64,000 nt of DNA from positions 1 through 64,000 of the forward strand of contig CAVXUW010000002.1 of NCBI GenBank assembly GCA_963765105.1, given 5' to 3'. Numbering within the stretch: the first letter of the stretch is position 1; every line of letters begins with the position of its first letter. The stretch comes from CALMEC01 sp963765105. GTDB taxonomy: Bacteria > Actinomycetota > Thermoleophilia > Miltoncostaeales > Miltoncostaeaceae. This document shows, in pieces, positions 17,224 through 25,071 of the stretch. The notes beneath the pieces are model-generated. The model was not told where the DNA came from and made no database searches. It saw only the letters and a list, made by a program, of their open reading frames with translations. A program made the translations under genes and the position numbers.

Positions 17224-18117
17224 ATGGGTGTTTCGAACGACGCAAGCCCGAAGTTCGCCGGCTACGCTCACCCGGAGCGTCTGGTCACCACCGACTGGTT
17301 GGCCGAGCACCTGGACGACCCCAACGTCGTCGTCGCCGAGTCCGATGAGGACGTGCTCTTGTACGACACGGGGCACATCCCCGGGGCCGTGCGTATCGAC
17401 TGGCATCTCGACCTGAACGACCAGGTGGCTCGTGACTACGTCGACGCCGATGGCTTCGCGCAGGTGATGTCAGCGAAGGGAATCACGCGCGACACAACGA
17501 TCGTCTTCTACGGCGACAACTTCAACTGGTGGGCTGCCTACGCCCTGTGGGTGTGCAGCCTCTTCGGCCACGCGGATGTGCGCCTCCTCGACGGCGGTCG
17601 ATCGAAGTGGCTCGACGAGGGACGTCCGATGACCACCGATGTTCCGTCGCGCACTCCTACGGTGTACCCGGTCATCGACCGGGACGACGTCACGCTCCGT
17701 GCCTTCAAAGAGGATGTGCTGACCCACATCGGGAAAGGGCCACTCGTGGACGTGCGCTCGCCGGGCGAGTTCAACGGCGATGTCACCCACATGCCGGACT
17801 ATCCGCAGGAGGGCGTGTTGCGCGCCGGTCACATTCCTACGGCATCGAGCGTGCCATGGCGCCGCGCCGCGAACGAGGACGGCACGTTCAAGACCGCCGA
17901 CGATCTGCGAGCGATCTACGAGCAGGAGATCGGTCTCAACCAATCCGATGACGTGGTCACCTACTGCCGCATCGGTGAGCGCTCGAGCCACACGTGGTTT
18001 GTCTTGACCCACCTGCTGGGCTTCCCGAAGGTGCGCAACTACGACGGTTCGTGGTGTGAGTGGGGCAACTCGGTGCGGGTGCCGATCGAGAAGCCCGGCT
18101 ATCCGGTTCGCCCGTGA
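17224..18117 (+). CDS. Thiosulfate/3-mercaptopyruvate sulfurtransferase (two rhodanese domains)
   Basis: A 297-residue two-domain rhodanese. The N-terminal domain carries LYDTGHIPGAVRIDWH and the inactive-type loop FYGDNFNWWA. The C-terminal domain carries LVDVRSPGEF and the active-site loop YCRIGERSSHTW, with the catalytic cysteine that holds persulfide sulfur. Length and order match SseA/CysA-type actinobacterial sulfurtransferases. The ATG at 17224 follows GAAAGGA; a GTG six codons earlier is the alternative. It overlaps the next gene by GTGA. The pairing with SufE suggests delivery of sulfane sulfur, though SufE normally serves cysteine desulfurase SufS, which is not in the window. Confidence 0.93.
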   Translation: MGVSNDASPKFAGYAHPERLVTTDWLAEHLDDPNVVVAESDEDVLLYDTGHIPGAVRIDWHLDLNDQVARDYVDADGFAQVMSAKGITRDTTIVFYGDNFNWWAAYALWVCSLFGHADVRLLDGGRSKWLDEGRPMTTDVPSRTPTVYPVIDRDDVTLRAFKEDVLTHIGKGPLVDVRSPGEFNGDVTHMPDYPQEGVLRAGHIPTASSVPWRRAANEDGTFKTADDLRAIYEQEIGLNQSDDVVTYCRIGERSSHTWFVLTHLLGFPKVRNYDGSWCEWGNSVRVPIEKPGYPVRP

Positions 18118-18530
18118 GGCGGAGCTTCAGGAGATCGTCGACGAGTTCGCGGAGTCGCCGAAGGAGCTTCCGGCTCGCCATCCTGCTCGACTTCGCGAAC
18201 AACCTGCCGTCGGTCCCGGATCACATCGATCGTGATTCCCTCGAGCAAGTTCACGAGTGTCAAACCCCGTTCTTCGTGGCCACGGAGGTGGGCGATGACG
18301 GCCGTGTTGCACTCTTCTTCGACGCCCCGCCGGAGGCGCCCACGACACGCGGCTACGCGGGCGTTCTGAGCGCCGGGCTGTCCGGTGCGACGGCTGAGGA
18401 GATCCTCGACACCCCCGCAGACTTCTTCGTCGGGATGGGTCTCGCCGAGCTCATCAGCCCGTTGCGTCTGCGAGGAATGGGCGCGATTCTGGCCCGGGTG
18501 AAGCGCCAGGTCGTGGAGAAGAGTGGCTAA
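18114..18530 (+). CDS. SufE-family sulfur acceptor protein, frame disturbed
   Basis: A SufE protein of about 138 residues. The conserved sulfur-accepting cysteine is in EQVHECQTPFFV, and GYAGVLSAGLSG and the C-terminal helix match the family. The N-terminal helix is encoded in a different frame (ELQEIVDEFAESPKEL). It joins the main frame if one T is removed from GAGCTTCCGG near 18168. The likely start is the GTG overlapping the rhodanese stop as GTGA, which would also need one base added just after it. Two small indels are therefore inferred. The rhodanese-SufE pair is common in Actinomycetota and probably handles sulfane sulfur for Fe-S or thio-cofactor work. Confidence 0.8.
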   Translation: MRRSFRRSSTSSRSRRRSFRLAILLDFANNLPSVPDHIDRDSLEQVHECQTPFFVATEVGDDGRVALFFDAPPEAPTTRGYAGVLSAGLSGATAEEILDTPADFFVGMGLAELISPLRLRGMGAILARVKRQVVEKSG

Positions 18531-18541
18531 CCCTGCCGATC

Positions 18542-18649
18542 GTGGTCGACGAGGGCAACGCACACCCGATCGCGGGTTGCGTCAACGGATGCACCGAGAT
18601 CGCAGGACCGTACCATTGCAGGGACTGCGACGACGCTCTCGCGGGCTAG
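18542..18649 (+). CDS. Possible 35-residue cysteine-rich peptide
   Basis: A short frame after sufE starts at GTG and encodes four cysteines spaced C-x3-C-x8-C-x2-C, with His and Asp residues near the last pair, like a minimal zinc or Fe-S knuckle. Its stop overlaps the stop of the convergent ECF sigma gene as CTAG, the same convergent overlap used by three other gene pairs here. No similarity to a named family is recognised and no strong ribosome site precedes it. It may be the C-terminal part of a longer product or chance. Confidence 0.35.
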   Translation: MVDEGNAHPIAGCVNGCTEIAGPYHCRDCDDALAG

Positions 18650-19846
18650 CCAAGGGCGGCGAGACGGCGACTGAGAAAGGTGCGCTCGGCGTCGTTCGGG
18701 TTGAGTGCCAGGGCTCGCTCGTAAGCTGCGCGTGCATCAACCGCCTGCCCGCCACGTCGCAGGAGGTCGGCGCGTGCTGCATGGAACAGGTAGTAGCCGT
18801 CGAGGTCGTCGTCAAGCGCGTCGATCAGGGTGAGGCCGGCGTCGGGGCCGTCGACCATCGCGACGGCGACGGCGTGGTTGAGCGACGTTACCGGCGAGGG
18901 GCGTAGTGCCCCGAGCCGCTCGTACAGCAGCACGATCTGACGCCAATCGGTTTGCTCGGTCGACGGGGCGTGGGCGTGCAGCGCCGCGATGGCGGCATGA
19001 AGCTGGTACGGGCCGGCGCGACGGTGCGCGATCGCCCGATCGAGGAGACGGGTGCCGAGCTCAATGGCGTCGTGGTCCCAGCGGGCTCGGTCTTGGTCGT
19101 CAAGGAGCACGATCGATCCGTCGTCACCCACGCGGGTGTCACGCCGCGAGTTGTGCAGGAGCATCAGTGCCAGGAGGGCAAGCACCTCTGCCTCATCCGG
19201 CATCAACGCGGCGAGAAGTTGGCCGAGTCGAATGGCCTCGGTGGCGAGGGCGCGATGCGACTCGGTCTGCGAATAGCCCTGGTTGAAGATGAGATAGAGC
19301 ACTGCCAGAACACCGTCAAGCCGGTCGGTCAACGCCTCATCCGGTGGGATGCGAATAGGGATGCCGGCGTCGCGCACACGTCGTTTCGCGCGAACGATGC
19401 GTTGGGCCATGGTTGGCTCGGTGGTAAGGAACGCTGCCGCGATCTCGTCGGTTGTGAGCCCGCCAACGAGCCGCAGCGTCAGTGCCACGCGTGCATCCAT
19501 TGCGAGCGCCGGGTGGCAGCACGTAAAGACCAGACGCAAGACGTTCGTCGGGGATTGGCATCTCGTCGTCCATGTCGTCGGGTGCGTCGAAGCGGGAGAG
19601 TGATTCCAGTTCGTCGACCGCGCGGGCGTGGATGCGATCGCGACGGATGCGGTCGATCGCGCGGTTGCGGGCCGTGGCGATGATCCACGCTGCGGGGTTG
19701 CGCGGCTCACCATCGCGCGGCCAGTGAGTGAGGGCGGTCGCGAACGCCTCCTGAACGGCGTCCTCGGCGCGATCGAGATCCCCGGTCGCGCGCGCAATGA
19801 TGGCGACCGCCCGTGCCCACTCAGCCTCGAAGACGTCCTCGATCAG
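18646..19846 (-). CDS. ECF sigma factor (ECF42-like), probable CTG start, frame broken once
   Basis: An ECF sigma factor of about 399 residues with a long C-terminal TPR-like extension, as in group ECF42. Region 2 includes LDRAEDAVQEAFATALTHWP and PAAWIIATARNRAIDRIR. Region 4 includes LTTDEIAAAFLTTEPTMAQR. The two halves are in different frames, joining near 19537 when one G is removed (giving DERLRLVFTCCHPAL, the usual sequence). No ATG, GTG or TTG fits the start; a CTG at 19846 overlaps the DGPF gene stop as CTGA and has GGGAGG nine bases upstream. The upstream neighbour is the DGPF (YCII) protein always paired with this group. Confidence 0.85.
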
Positions 19847-20214
19847 CTCGCCGCGCCTCCCGGTTGGTCGAAGACCGTGAACGGCCGAAGCTCGATGGTG
19901 CCGTATGCGGCTCCCGGGCACTTCTTCGCCCATTCGATCGCCTCGTCGACCGAGGGCACGTCGAGCAGGTAGTAGCCGCCGAGGGACTCTTTCGTCTCGG
20001 CATACGGGCCGTCGGTGACGATGTCCTTGCCGTCACGCTGAGAAACGCAGGTTGCCGTCGAGGTGGCTTGCAGGGCATCTCCGGAGATCAACACGCCGGC
20101 TTTCCCAAGGTCGTCGGTGTAGCGGAACCACTTGTCGAGCTCCGCCTGCTGAGCCTCCGGCGGAACGTCCGACCAGTCCACGTCAGGCGAGTAGATCAAG
20201 AGCATGTACTTCAT
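19843..20214 (-). CDS. YCII/DGPF-domain protein, partner of the ECF sigma factor
   Basis: A 123-residue YCII-superfamily (DGPF) protein. It begins MKYMLLIY and has the signature DGPYAETKESLGGYYLLD at about residues 72-89, close to the canonical DGPFAETKE. GGGAGGA precedes the ATG. It overlaps the ECF42-like sigma gene by four bases. In ECF42 systems a DGPF protein is genetically linked to the sigma factor, but it has not been shown to be a classical anti-sigma. A ferredoxin-like fold and possible ligand binding are inferred from the family. The promoter must lie in the gene-free stretch upstream. Confidence 0.9.
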   Translation of the reverse strand: MKYMLLIYSPDVDWSDVPPEAQQAELDKWFRYTDDLGKAGVLISGDALQATSTATCVSQRDGKDIVTDGPYAETKESLGGYYLLDVPSVDEAIEWAKKCPGAAYGTIELRPFTVFDQPGGAAS

Positions 20215-20577
20215 GGGTCCTCCCGGATCCGATGGTGGCTGTCAATGAGAAGACGATCGGCAAATCGCGTTTTCGACAGTCGAAGCGAAGTTCGTCAGAA
20301 AGACAAGGAGTTCCCAGAGGAGCGCGACGCCCTCATTGTCACACGTACGCAGTTTGCGCAGAGTCTCCCGCTCTGGCAATGAGTTCGAACGAGGGCGGCG
20401 TGACCCGCGTTCACGAGGGGGCGAAACGCATCGACTGAGTCTCTCAACCAATCGCCGGCACCAGAGGGCCGAACCCAGCTTCAGAACACACAAACCAGGG
20501 CTATGTTCCTTCTACGTTGTAAAGGGGTGGTGGGGACATCCCGCATCCAGGTGAGGATCTCTCGCCCACCGGTTGTC
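20215..20577. other. Gene-free stretch between the DGPF and TrxR-like genes
   Basis: About 360 bases without a supported gene. The longest frame (83 codons, minus strand) has an arginine/serine-rich composition typical of chance translation and no recognisable domain. The end next to the DGPF gene should carry the promoter of the ECF42/DGPF pair. The tract is a little less GC-rich than its surroundings. No repeat, RNA gene or hairpin with a T run was seen. Confidence 0.5.
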
Positions 20578-21462
20578 TCACCCGAAGAGCAGTGACCGGT
20601 GCAGGCCGGTGGCAGCGAGGTTGCCGGTTGCGATGGCTGCGGCGACGTTGTTGGCGCCGGTGAGGTCGCCGGCGGCGAAGACGTGTGGGTGGGATGTCGC
20701 GCCGAACGTGTCGGCGGTTACGAAGCCGGTGCCGTTGGGTTGCTCGTGTGTCGCCAGGCCCAGCTGGGTGGCGAGGTCGTCGCGCGGTGTGAGTGGGGCG
20801 ACGATGTGGATCGCGTCGCAACCCTGGTCCTGTCCGTTGGCGAAGCGGATGACGCCGGGAGCGACGGATGCGATCGGGCGCTCGTCCACGGGGATGCCCG
20901 CCTCGTGGAGGGCGGCGGCCTCGGGTTCGGGCAGTGGTGCGCCGGGTAGCGCGATGAGGTCCTTACTCCAGCCGCGTAGTAGCGACACTCGGTGCTCGAG
21001 GCCCTCCGGGCCGAGCAGGGCGATCCGCGTGTCGCGGTGCTCCCAGCCGTGGCAGTAGGGGCACGCGAATGCCTGGTGGCCCCACAGGGCATCGAGTCCG
21101 GGGATGTCAGGGACCGTGTAGTTCATCCCGCCGGCGAGCAGGACGCGGCGCGCGGTCACGCTCGTGTCGTCGGCGAGTGTTGCGGTGAACCACTGCGAGT
21201 CGTCGCCGGGCGCGATTGCGGTGACGACGCCGGCCCGCAGTATTACGGCCGGGTGGGCCGCCAGTTGTTCGCGGCCGATGGCGTAGAGCTCGGCGGGACT
21301 TGTCCCATCCTGGCCGAGTAGGCCGCCGATGGCTGTGGCGGTGCGGTTGCTGGGCTCGCCGGCGTTGACGACGAGCGTGTCCACCCGTGCGCGGCCGAGC
21401 ACGAGCGCGGCGGACAGGCCGGCGGCGGCCCCACCGACGACGAGGGCGTCGACGTCGGTCAC
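20578..21462 (-). CDS. Thioredoxin-reductase-like FAD/NAD(P) oxidoreductase
   Basis: A 294-residue pyridine-nucleotide flavoprotein. The FAD loop GGAAAGLSAAL is near residues 9-19, the redox motif CPYC at about 133-136 sits in FACPYCHGWE, an NAD(P) segment begins IALLGPEG, and the C-terminal FAD motif is HVFAAGDLTGANN. The CPYCHGWE form is typical of small TrxR-like enzymes in Actinomycetota that often act without thioredoxin, in some cases as dithiol oxidases. GTG overlaps the upstream cupin stop as GTGA, so the two are co-translated. Substrate unknown; link with the cupin and XRE-cupin regulator suggests a regulated detoxification or redox pair. Confidence 0.9.
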   Translation of the reverse strand: MTDVDALVVGGAAAGLSAALVLGRARVDTLVVNAGEPSNRTATAIGGLLGQDGTSPAELYAIGREQLAAHPAVILRAGVVTAIAPGDDSQWFTATLADDTSVTARRVLLAGGMNYTVPDIPGLDALWGHQAFACPYCHGWEHRDTRIALLGPEGLEHRVSLLRGWSKDLIALPGAPLPEPEAAALHEAGIPVDERPIASVAPGVIRFANGQDQGCDAIHIVAPLTPRDDLATQLGLATHEQPNGTGFVTADTFGATSHPHVFAAGDLTGANNVAAAIATGNLAATGLHRSLLFG

Positions 21463-21854
21463 GGCCAGAACGCCTCGTCGCGCACCGTGTCCCCTCCGCG
21501 GGGACGCCGTCCGCCGACGCACAAAAGGTCGAGGCCCTGCGGCCCGGCCTCGAACGCCCGCATCACGGGCGCGTCGACGCGTACCGCATCCCAGGTCGCG
21601 AGCTCGATGATCTCCTGGTCGAGCTTGAGGCGGCCGGAACCGCCAACGACGACGTAGACCTCCTCCTGCTCGCGGTGGCGGTGGCCGAACGGCATCCTCG
21701 CACCGGGCTCGAAGGTGAAGCGGCTCACGCCGACCTCGCGAGTCTCAAGCGCATCGCGGCCCATCAGCCAGCGCATCGGCGATCCCGCGGGGCTCTTGTC
21801 GCGCAGTCGATTCAGGTTCTTCTTCGCCCAAGGCACGCTCAGATGCTTGCGCAC
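21459..21854 (-). CDS. Small cupin-domain protein
   Basis: A 131-residue single-domain cupin. The first cupin motif is in MPFGHRHREQEEVYVVVGGSG (two histidines and a glutamate as metal ligands) near residues 66-86, and motif 2 follows weakly before DAVRVDAPVMRAFEAG. I chose GTG 21854, which has GGAG five bases upstream. Longer starts would overlap the divergent regulator gene. It is co-translated with the TrxR-like gene. Small cupins of this type (SVPWAKKNL start) are common near mycothiol- or quinone-related enzymes, but no specific reaction can be assigned. Confidence 0.82.
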   Translation of the reverse strand: MRKHLSVPWAKKNLNRLRDKSPAGSPMRWLMGRDALETREVGVSRFTFEPGARMPFGHRHREQEEVYVVVGGSGRLKLDQEIIELATWDAVRVDAPVMRAFEAGPQGLDLLCVGGRRPRGGDTVRDEAFWP

Positions 21855-21864
21855 CCAGACTCCG

Positions 21865-21893
21865 TTTGGCAAGGTATTTGCCGAAATGGCAAA
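21865..21893. promoter_or_regulatory. Operator with three half-sites between the cupin and the XRE-cupin regulator
   Basis: Three copies of one half-site (TTTGGCAA, TTTGCC and GGCAAA) are arranged as two overlapping palindromes: GGCAA-GGTAT-TTGCC and TTTGCC-GAAAT-GGCAAA. The second spans the ATG of the regulator gene at 21886, and the first lies 15 bases from the cupin start. The divergent 31-base gap leaves little other room, so this is probably the autoregulatory binding site of the XRE-cupin protein. Confidence 0.6.
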
Positions 21894-22446
21894 CAACGAG
21901 TCGGTCGACGAGCGCACACGCCGGCGCTTGCGGGAGCTACGTGAGCAAACCGGGCTGTCGCTCGACGAGGTTGGCGGACGGGCGGGTATGGCCGCCTCCA
22001 CGGTGTCGCGGCTCGAGTCCGGTGCGCGGCGCCTCGCCCTTCACCACCTCCCACCGCTCGCGCAGGCGCTCGGCGTGACGGTCGATGCGCTGCTCACGCC
22101 AGCAGAGCAGCCCGATCCCCGGGTCCGCGGGCGGGCGTTCAGACGCTCCGGGATCACGTTCATACCCCTCAGTCGCGCCGGGACGTCCACGGGACTACGA
22201 GCGTTCAAGATCGACTACCCCGCTGTGCAGCATGACCGTCCGCTGAAGGTTCACGACGGGCATGACTGGATCTATGTTCTGTCGGGCCGCATCCGCCTCG
22301 TGCTCGGCGACCAAGACTTCGTACTCGAGGTGGGCGAGGCCGCGGAGTTCTCCTGCCGCACCCCGCACTGGCTCGGCGCCGTCGACGGCCCAGCTGAAGC
22401 GCTCGCGGTGTTCGGCCCCCACGGCGAACAGCTCCACACCCGCTAA
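21886..22446 (+). CDS. XRE-family regulator with C-terminal cupin domain
   Basis: A 186-residue regulator. The N-terminal lambda-repressor-type helix-turn-helix spans about residues 12-66 (LRELREQTGLSLDEVGGRAG, then STVSRLESG). The C-terminal cupin_2 sensor spans about 105-180 with HDGHDWIYVLSGRIRLVLGD. XRE-cupin proteins sense a small ligand and usually control an adjacent enzyme gene. The divergent cupin/TrxR-like pair is the obvious target. The ATG is inside a palindrome, and there is no leader to speak of, so transcription may be leaderless. Followed by a 143-base gap containing two hairpins before the sigma factor gene. Confidence 0.9.
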   Translation: MANNESVDERTRRRLRELREQTGLSLDEVGGRAGMAASTVSRLESGARRLALHHLPPLAQALGVTVDALLTPAEQPDPRVRGRAFRRSGITFIPLSRAGTSTGLRAFKIDYPAVQHDRPLKVHDGHDWIYVLSGRIRLVLGDQDFVLEVGEAAEFSCRTPHWLGAVDGPAEALAVFGPHGEQLHTR

Positions 22447-22516
22447 CGCCGCGCGGGTCCCACTCCGGTCGGACCGGCGGCAGGTCACGTCGGGCAGAAA
22501 CGCTCCTACGCTTCCC

Positions 22517-22550
22517 CGGTTGTTCGCGAACCGTTCGCCCGACTTCGGGC
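22517..22550 (+). terminator. Two short hairpins between the XRE-cupin and sigma factor genes
   Basis: An inverted repeat, CGGTT and AACCG (seven-base spacer, 22517-22533), is followed directly by GCCCG-ACTT-CGGGC (22537-22550). There is no T run, which is usual in high-GC genomes. They could end the XRE-cupin transcript or belong to the promoter of the sigma factor gene 40 bases on. Confidence 0.35.
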
Positions 22551-22589
22551 AATGAGAGGTGATGGCTCTGCCCCACGACGAAAGCAGAC

Positions 22590-23222
22590 GTGTTGAACGA
22601 GTTTGCACAGACGATTCCCATCAGCCGCCTCGGCACGACGCCCGTGTCTGAGTCACCCACCTCCGCGACGTCGGTTGGCCGCGATGTGATCGCAGTCATC
22701 GAGTCCCAGACCCGCCCCGAGGCGTTCGCGGAGATCTTCGACCGCCACTGGCCCGCGATCCACAAATTCTGCGTCAGCCGCGCAGGTCAGTCCGGCGAGG
22801 ATCTTGCCGCCGAAACGTTCCGGATTGCCTTCGACCAGCGCGATCGTTTCGACCAGACCGCGCTCGACGCGCGACCCTGGCTTTTTGGCATCGCCACCAA
22901 CTTGGTGCGCCGTCACTTCCGCACGGCCGAACGCGCACGCCGGGCCGAGGCGCGGGTCGTCGCGCTGCCCGACGTCGATATGGCTGACGCGGCGCTGGGA
23001 CGGGTCGAGGCCGAGCTGCTCGGCCCGGTGTTGGCCGACGCGCTCGCGTCGCTCAACCCGGCCGATCGTGACGCGCTTTTGCTGCACGCGTGGGCGGACC
23101 TGACCTACGAACAAATCGCCGTTGCGATGGACACGCCCGTCGGCACCGTGCGCTCGCGCATCAACCGTGCCCGCACGCGCCTCCAAGCACACCTCACCAC
23201 CTCACGAAAGGACCAAGCATGA
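22590..23222 (+). CDS. ECF-type RNA polymerase sigma factor
   Basis: A 210-residue sigma-70-family protein. Region 2 spans about residues 45-115 (FAEIFDRHWPAIHKFCVSRA, and DARPWLFGIATNLVRRHFR for region 2.4). Region 4 at about 150-200 has LNPADRDALLLHAWADLTYE and the helix-turn-helix TPVGTVRSRINRARTRL. The GTG start is weakly supported; the first 30 residues are not part of the sigma fold. It overlaps the next gene as ATGA. The pairing of such a sigma factor with a CU044_5270-type single-pass membrane protein is common in Actinomycetota, so the two probably form a sigma/regulator pair, but anti-sigma action is inferred. Confidence 0.9.
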   Translation: MLNEFAQTIPISRLGTTPVSESPTSATSVGRDVIAVIESQTRPEAFAEIFDRHWPAIHKFCVSRAGQSGEDLAAETFRIAFDQRDRFDQTALDARPWLFGIATNLVRRHFRTAERARRAEARVVALPDVDMADAALGRVEAELLGPVLADALASLNPADRDALLLHAWADLTYEQIAVAMDTPVGTVRSRINRARTRLQAHLTTSRKDQA

Positions 23223-24253
23223 CCCACCACGACGATCTTTCTTGGCTCGCCGACAACCAACCGGCACCCTCTGCTCCAACCACCCGGGCGACGTCGACCG
23301 CACGTCGTTCCTTGGTCGCCCACATCACCGACGCGGCTATTCCAACGCCAGCACGCGCCCCGCGCGATGCGACCCGCACCCGCGCACACCGGCGGTGGCT
23401 ACGCCCGTCACGCATCCTCGCAGCGACAGCAGTCGCGAGCGTTGCCGCGGCGGCGCTCGTCGTGCCGCTTGTCGGCGGAGGCGGAGCAGGCCTCGTGCCG
23501 CAAGCCTCCGCGGCTCCGCCGCTCGTGAGGCTCGCCAAGTCCGTCGGCCAAACGCCGACCCCAGCCGGCGACGCAACCCTCGTGATCCGCCGCCACGCCT
23601 TCTCCAACGGCGACACGCCGATCGACGGTGCCGACCTGTACGCCGACAACGGCGCCTACTACTACGCCCAAACGCTCGCGGGCCTACCGGCCGCCATCGG
23701 ACGCTCATCGCAACAGACAGACACCGCCTGGTTTGAGCGGCACCTGGCCGCCGCACTCGGGGCTCTCAAGCTCCCCACCGACGAAGCTCGCACACGGATG
23801 GCCAACGCGTCGTTCGCCCCCGGTTTCAGCCCCGACACGCCAGCGCCCCCCAAGGCCGCCCCCGTAACCAGGCCAGGCACCGCCGGACGCCCGAAAACGT
23901 CGACGAAGCGTTTGGCCACCGGTGACTACATGACGCAGTTCGAGGGGCGCATCTGGATGAACTCGCTGGACACACTCACCGCGGCCGGTAGCCGCTCCGA
24001 TGTCCGCGCAGGCGTGCTCAGTCTACTCGCGACCGTCAAACACGTCACCGTCACGGAGTCAGCGCTCGATGGACAGAAGGTGATGGAAGTCGGCGGTCGG
24101 CTTTTGGCTGACGGCTACACGGAAACGCTCGTGATCAACGCCGACACCGGCATACCGATCAAGTTCACCGGCGGGTACCCCGGCGAGACCCCGGCCGTCG
24201 TCGTGACCTACCGCGTCTCACGAGCGACCGTGAAAAACATCGCCACGCGCTAA
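23219..24253 (+). CDS. CU044_5270-like membrane protein downstream of the sigma factor
   Basis: A 344-residue protein with a cytoplasmic N-terminal tail of about 65 residues, one transmembrane helix at about 66-85 (ILAATAVASVAAAALVVPLV) and a large exported domain. The exported part has beta-rich segments such as ADLYADNGAYYYAQT and DGQKVMEVGGRLLADGYTET, and ends like a LolA-like or MucB-like sensing domain. The topology (cytoplasmic tail, one helix, extracellular sensor) suits an anti-sigma or sigma-signal protein, although no ZAS zinc motif is visible. ATG overlaps the sigma factor stop. A strong hairpin follows the gene. Function beyond this context is unknown. Confidence 0.75.
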   Translation: MTHHDDLSWLADNQPAPSAPTTRATSTARRSLVAHITDAAIPTPARAPRDATRTRAHRRWLRPSRILAATAVASVAAAALVVPLVGGGGAGLVPQASAAPPLVRLAKSVGQTPTPAGDATLVIRRHAFSNGDTPIDGADLYADNGAYYYAQTLAGLPAAIGRSSQQTDTAWFERHLAAALGALKLPTDEARTRMANASFAPGFSPDTPAPPKAAPVTRPGTAGRPKTSTKRLATGDYMTQFEGRIWMNSLDTLTAAGSRSDVRAGVLSLLATVKHVTVTESALDGQKVMEVGGRLLADGYTETLVINADTGIPIKFTGGYPGETPAVVVTYRVSRATVKNIATR

Positions 24254-24267
24254 TCCACAGAGACCGA

Positions 24268-24292
24268 CCGGCCGCCCCCCAGGGGCGGTCGG
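24268..24292 (+). terminator. Terminator-like hairpin after the CU044_5270-like gene
   Basis: An 11-bp stem (CCGCCCC core, extended by one G-T wobble and flanking C-G pairs) with a three-base loop CCA lies 15 bases after the stop codon. It has no T run, as is common in high-GC Gram-positive DNA. The convergent OsmC gene ends 200 bases further on, so it could serve as a one-sided terminator. The rest of the 238-base gap to that gene shows no gene or repeat. Confidence 0.55.
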
Positions 24293-24491
24293 CGCCAACC
24301 AGCTCCAACACTCCGCACACAGGTCCACGTCTCAGCGCGAGCGTTTGCTGAGACGGCAGGGCCGGCAAAGCAGCAGAGTCTGTCGAAAGTCCACTACCTG
24401 CCTCAAACGATCGTATATGGCAGACCGAGGGCGGCCGCCGAGAATCGTCACACCACCAAAGGGTCTGCCGCTGGTCCGTCTGCGCCCAGAC

Positions 24492-24995
24492 CTAGACGAT
24501 GACGCGTTCGACCGGGATGGCGGAGCCGGTGAAGTCGAGCACGGGGCAGTGGCCATCGACGGCGTCGGCAAGTTCTTGGTAGCGCTCTGCCGATTCTGGG
24601 CCGTTGAGCTTCACGCGAAGGCGGATGGCCGAGTAGCCGGGGCGGACCGAGTCGTCGACGCCGAAGAATCCCCGCAGGTCGATGTCGCCGTCTGCTTCGA
24701 CGTTGACCGAGTCGAGCTCGACGCCAAGCTTCATTGCCCACACCCGATACGTGATCGCCTGGCAGGTCGTCAGCGCGGCCAGCACCAGTTCGACGGGGTT
24801 GGGGCCTTCGTCGGTTCCGCCAAGGCCCTTCGGCTCGTCGACCGTGATGCGGTGCTTGCGGATATCGACATCCATGCGCAGTCCCTCGGTGAGCTCGGCG
24901 CCCACCGTGAAGGTCATCTGCGCCGACTCCGGTGTGGAGAACTTCTCGATCAGTGCGTTGACGCCGGCCTGTGCCGCCTGAACCTGGGTTGTCAT
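24492..24995 (-). CDS. OsmC/Ohr-family protein
   Basis: A 167-residue OsmC-family protein, typically a thiol-dependent organic-hydroperoxide or fatty-acid-hydroperoxide reductase. The two redox cysteines are visible in LAALTTCQAITY (about residue 76) and DGHCPVLDF (about 152), and DEPKGLGGTDEGPNPVELVL is the family segment before the first one. Start chosen at ATG 24995; a longer GTG start adds 15 residues without similarity. It is downstream of the NAD-biosynthesis cluster but separated by other genes and a 76-base gap, so probably has its own promoter. Confidence 0.9.
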   Translation of the reverse strand: MTTQVQAAQAGVNALIEKFSTPESAQMTFTVGAELTEGLRMDVDIRKHRITVDEPKGLGGTDEGPNPVELVLAALTTCQAITYRVWAMKLGVELDSVNVEADGDIDLRGFFGVDDSVRPGYSAIRLRVKLNGPESAERYQELADAVDGHCPVLDFTGSAIPVERVIV

Positions 24996-25071
24996 CCTGC
25001 GCTCTTTCGTCCGGGAGGGCTGAAAGGCGGATATTACCACCAGGAAAACTGGGTTTCCGGCTCGCGGGTAT

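Noticed and set aside
20242..20493. An 83-codon minus-strand frame in the gene-free stretch
   Set aside because: No domain, no ribosome site, Arg/Ser-rich chance composition.
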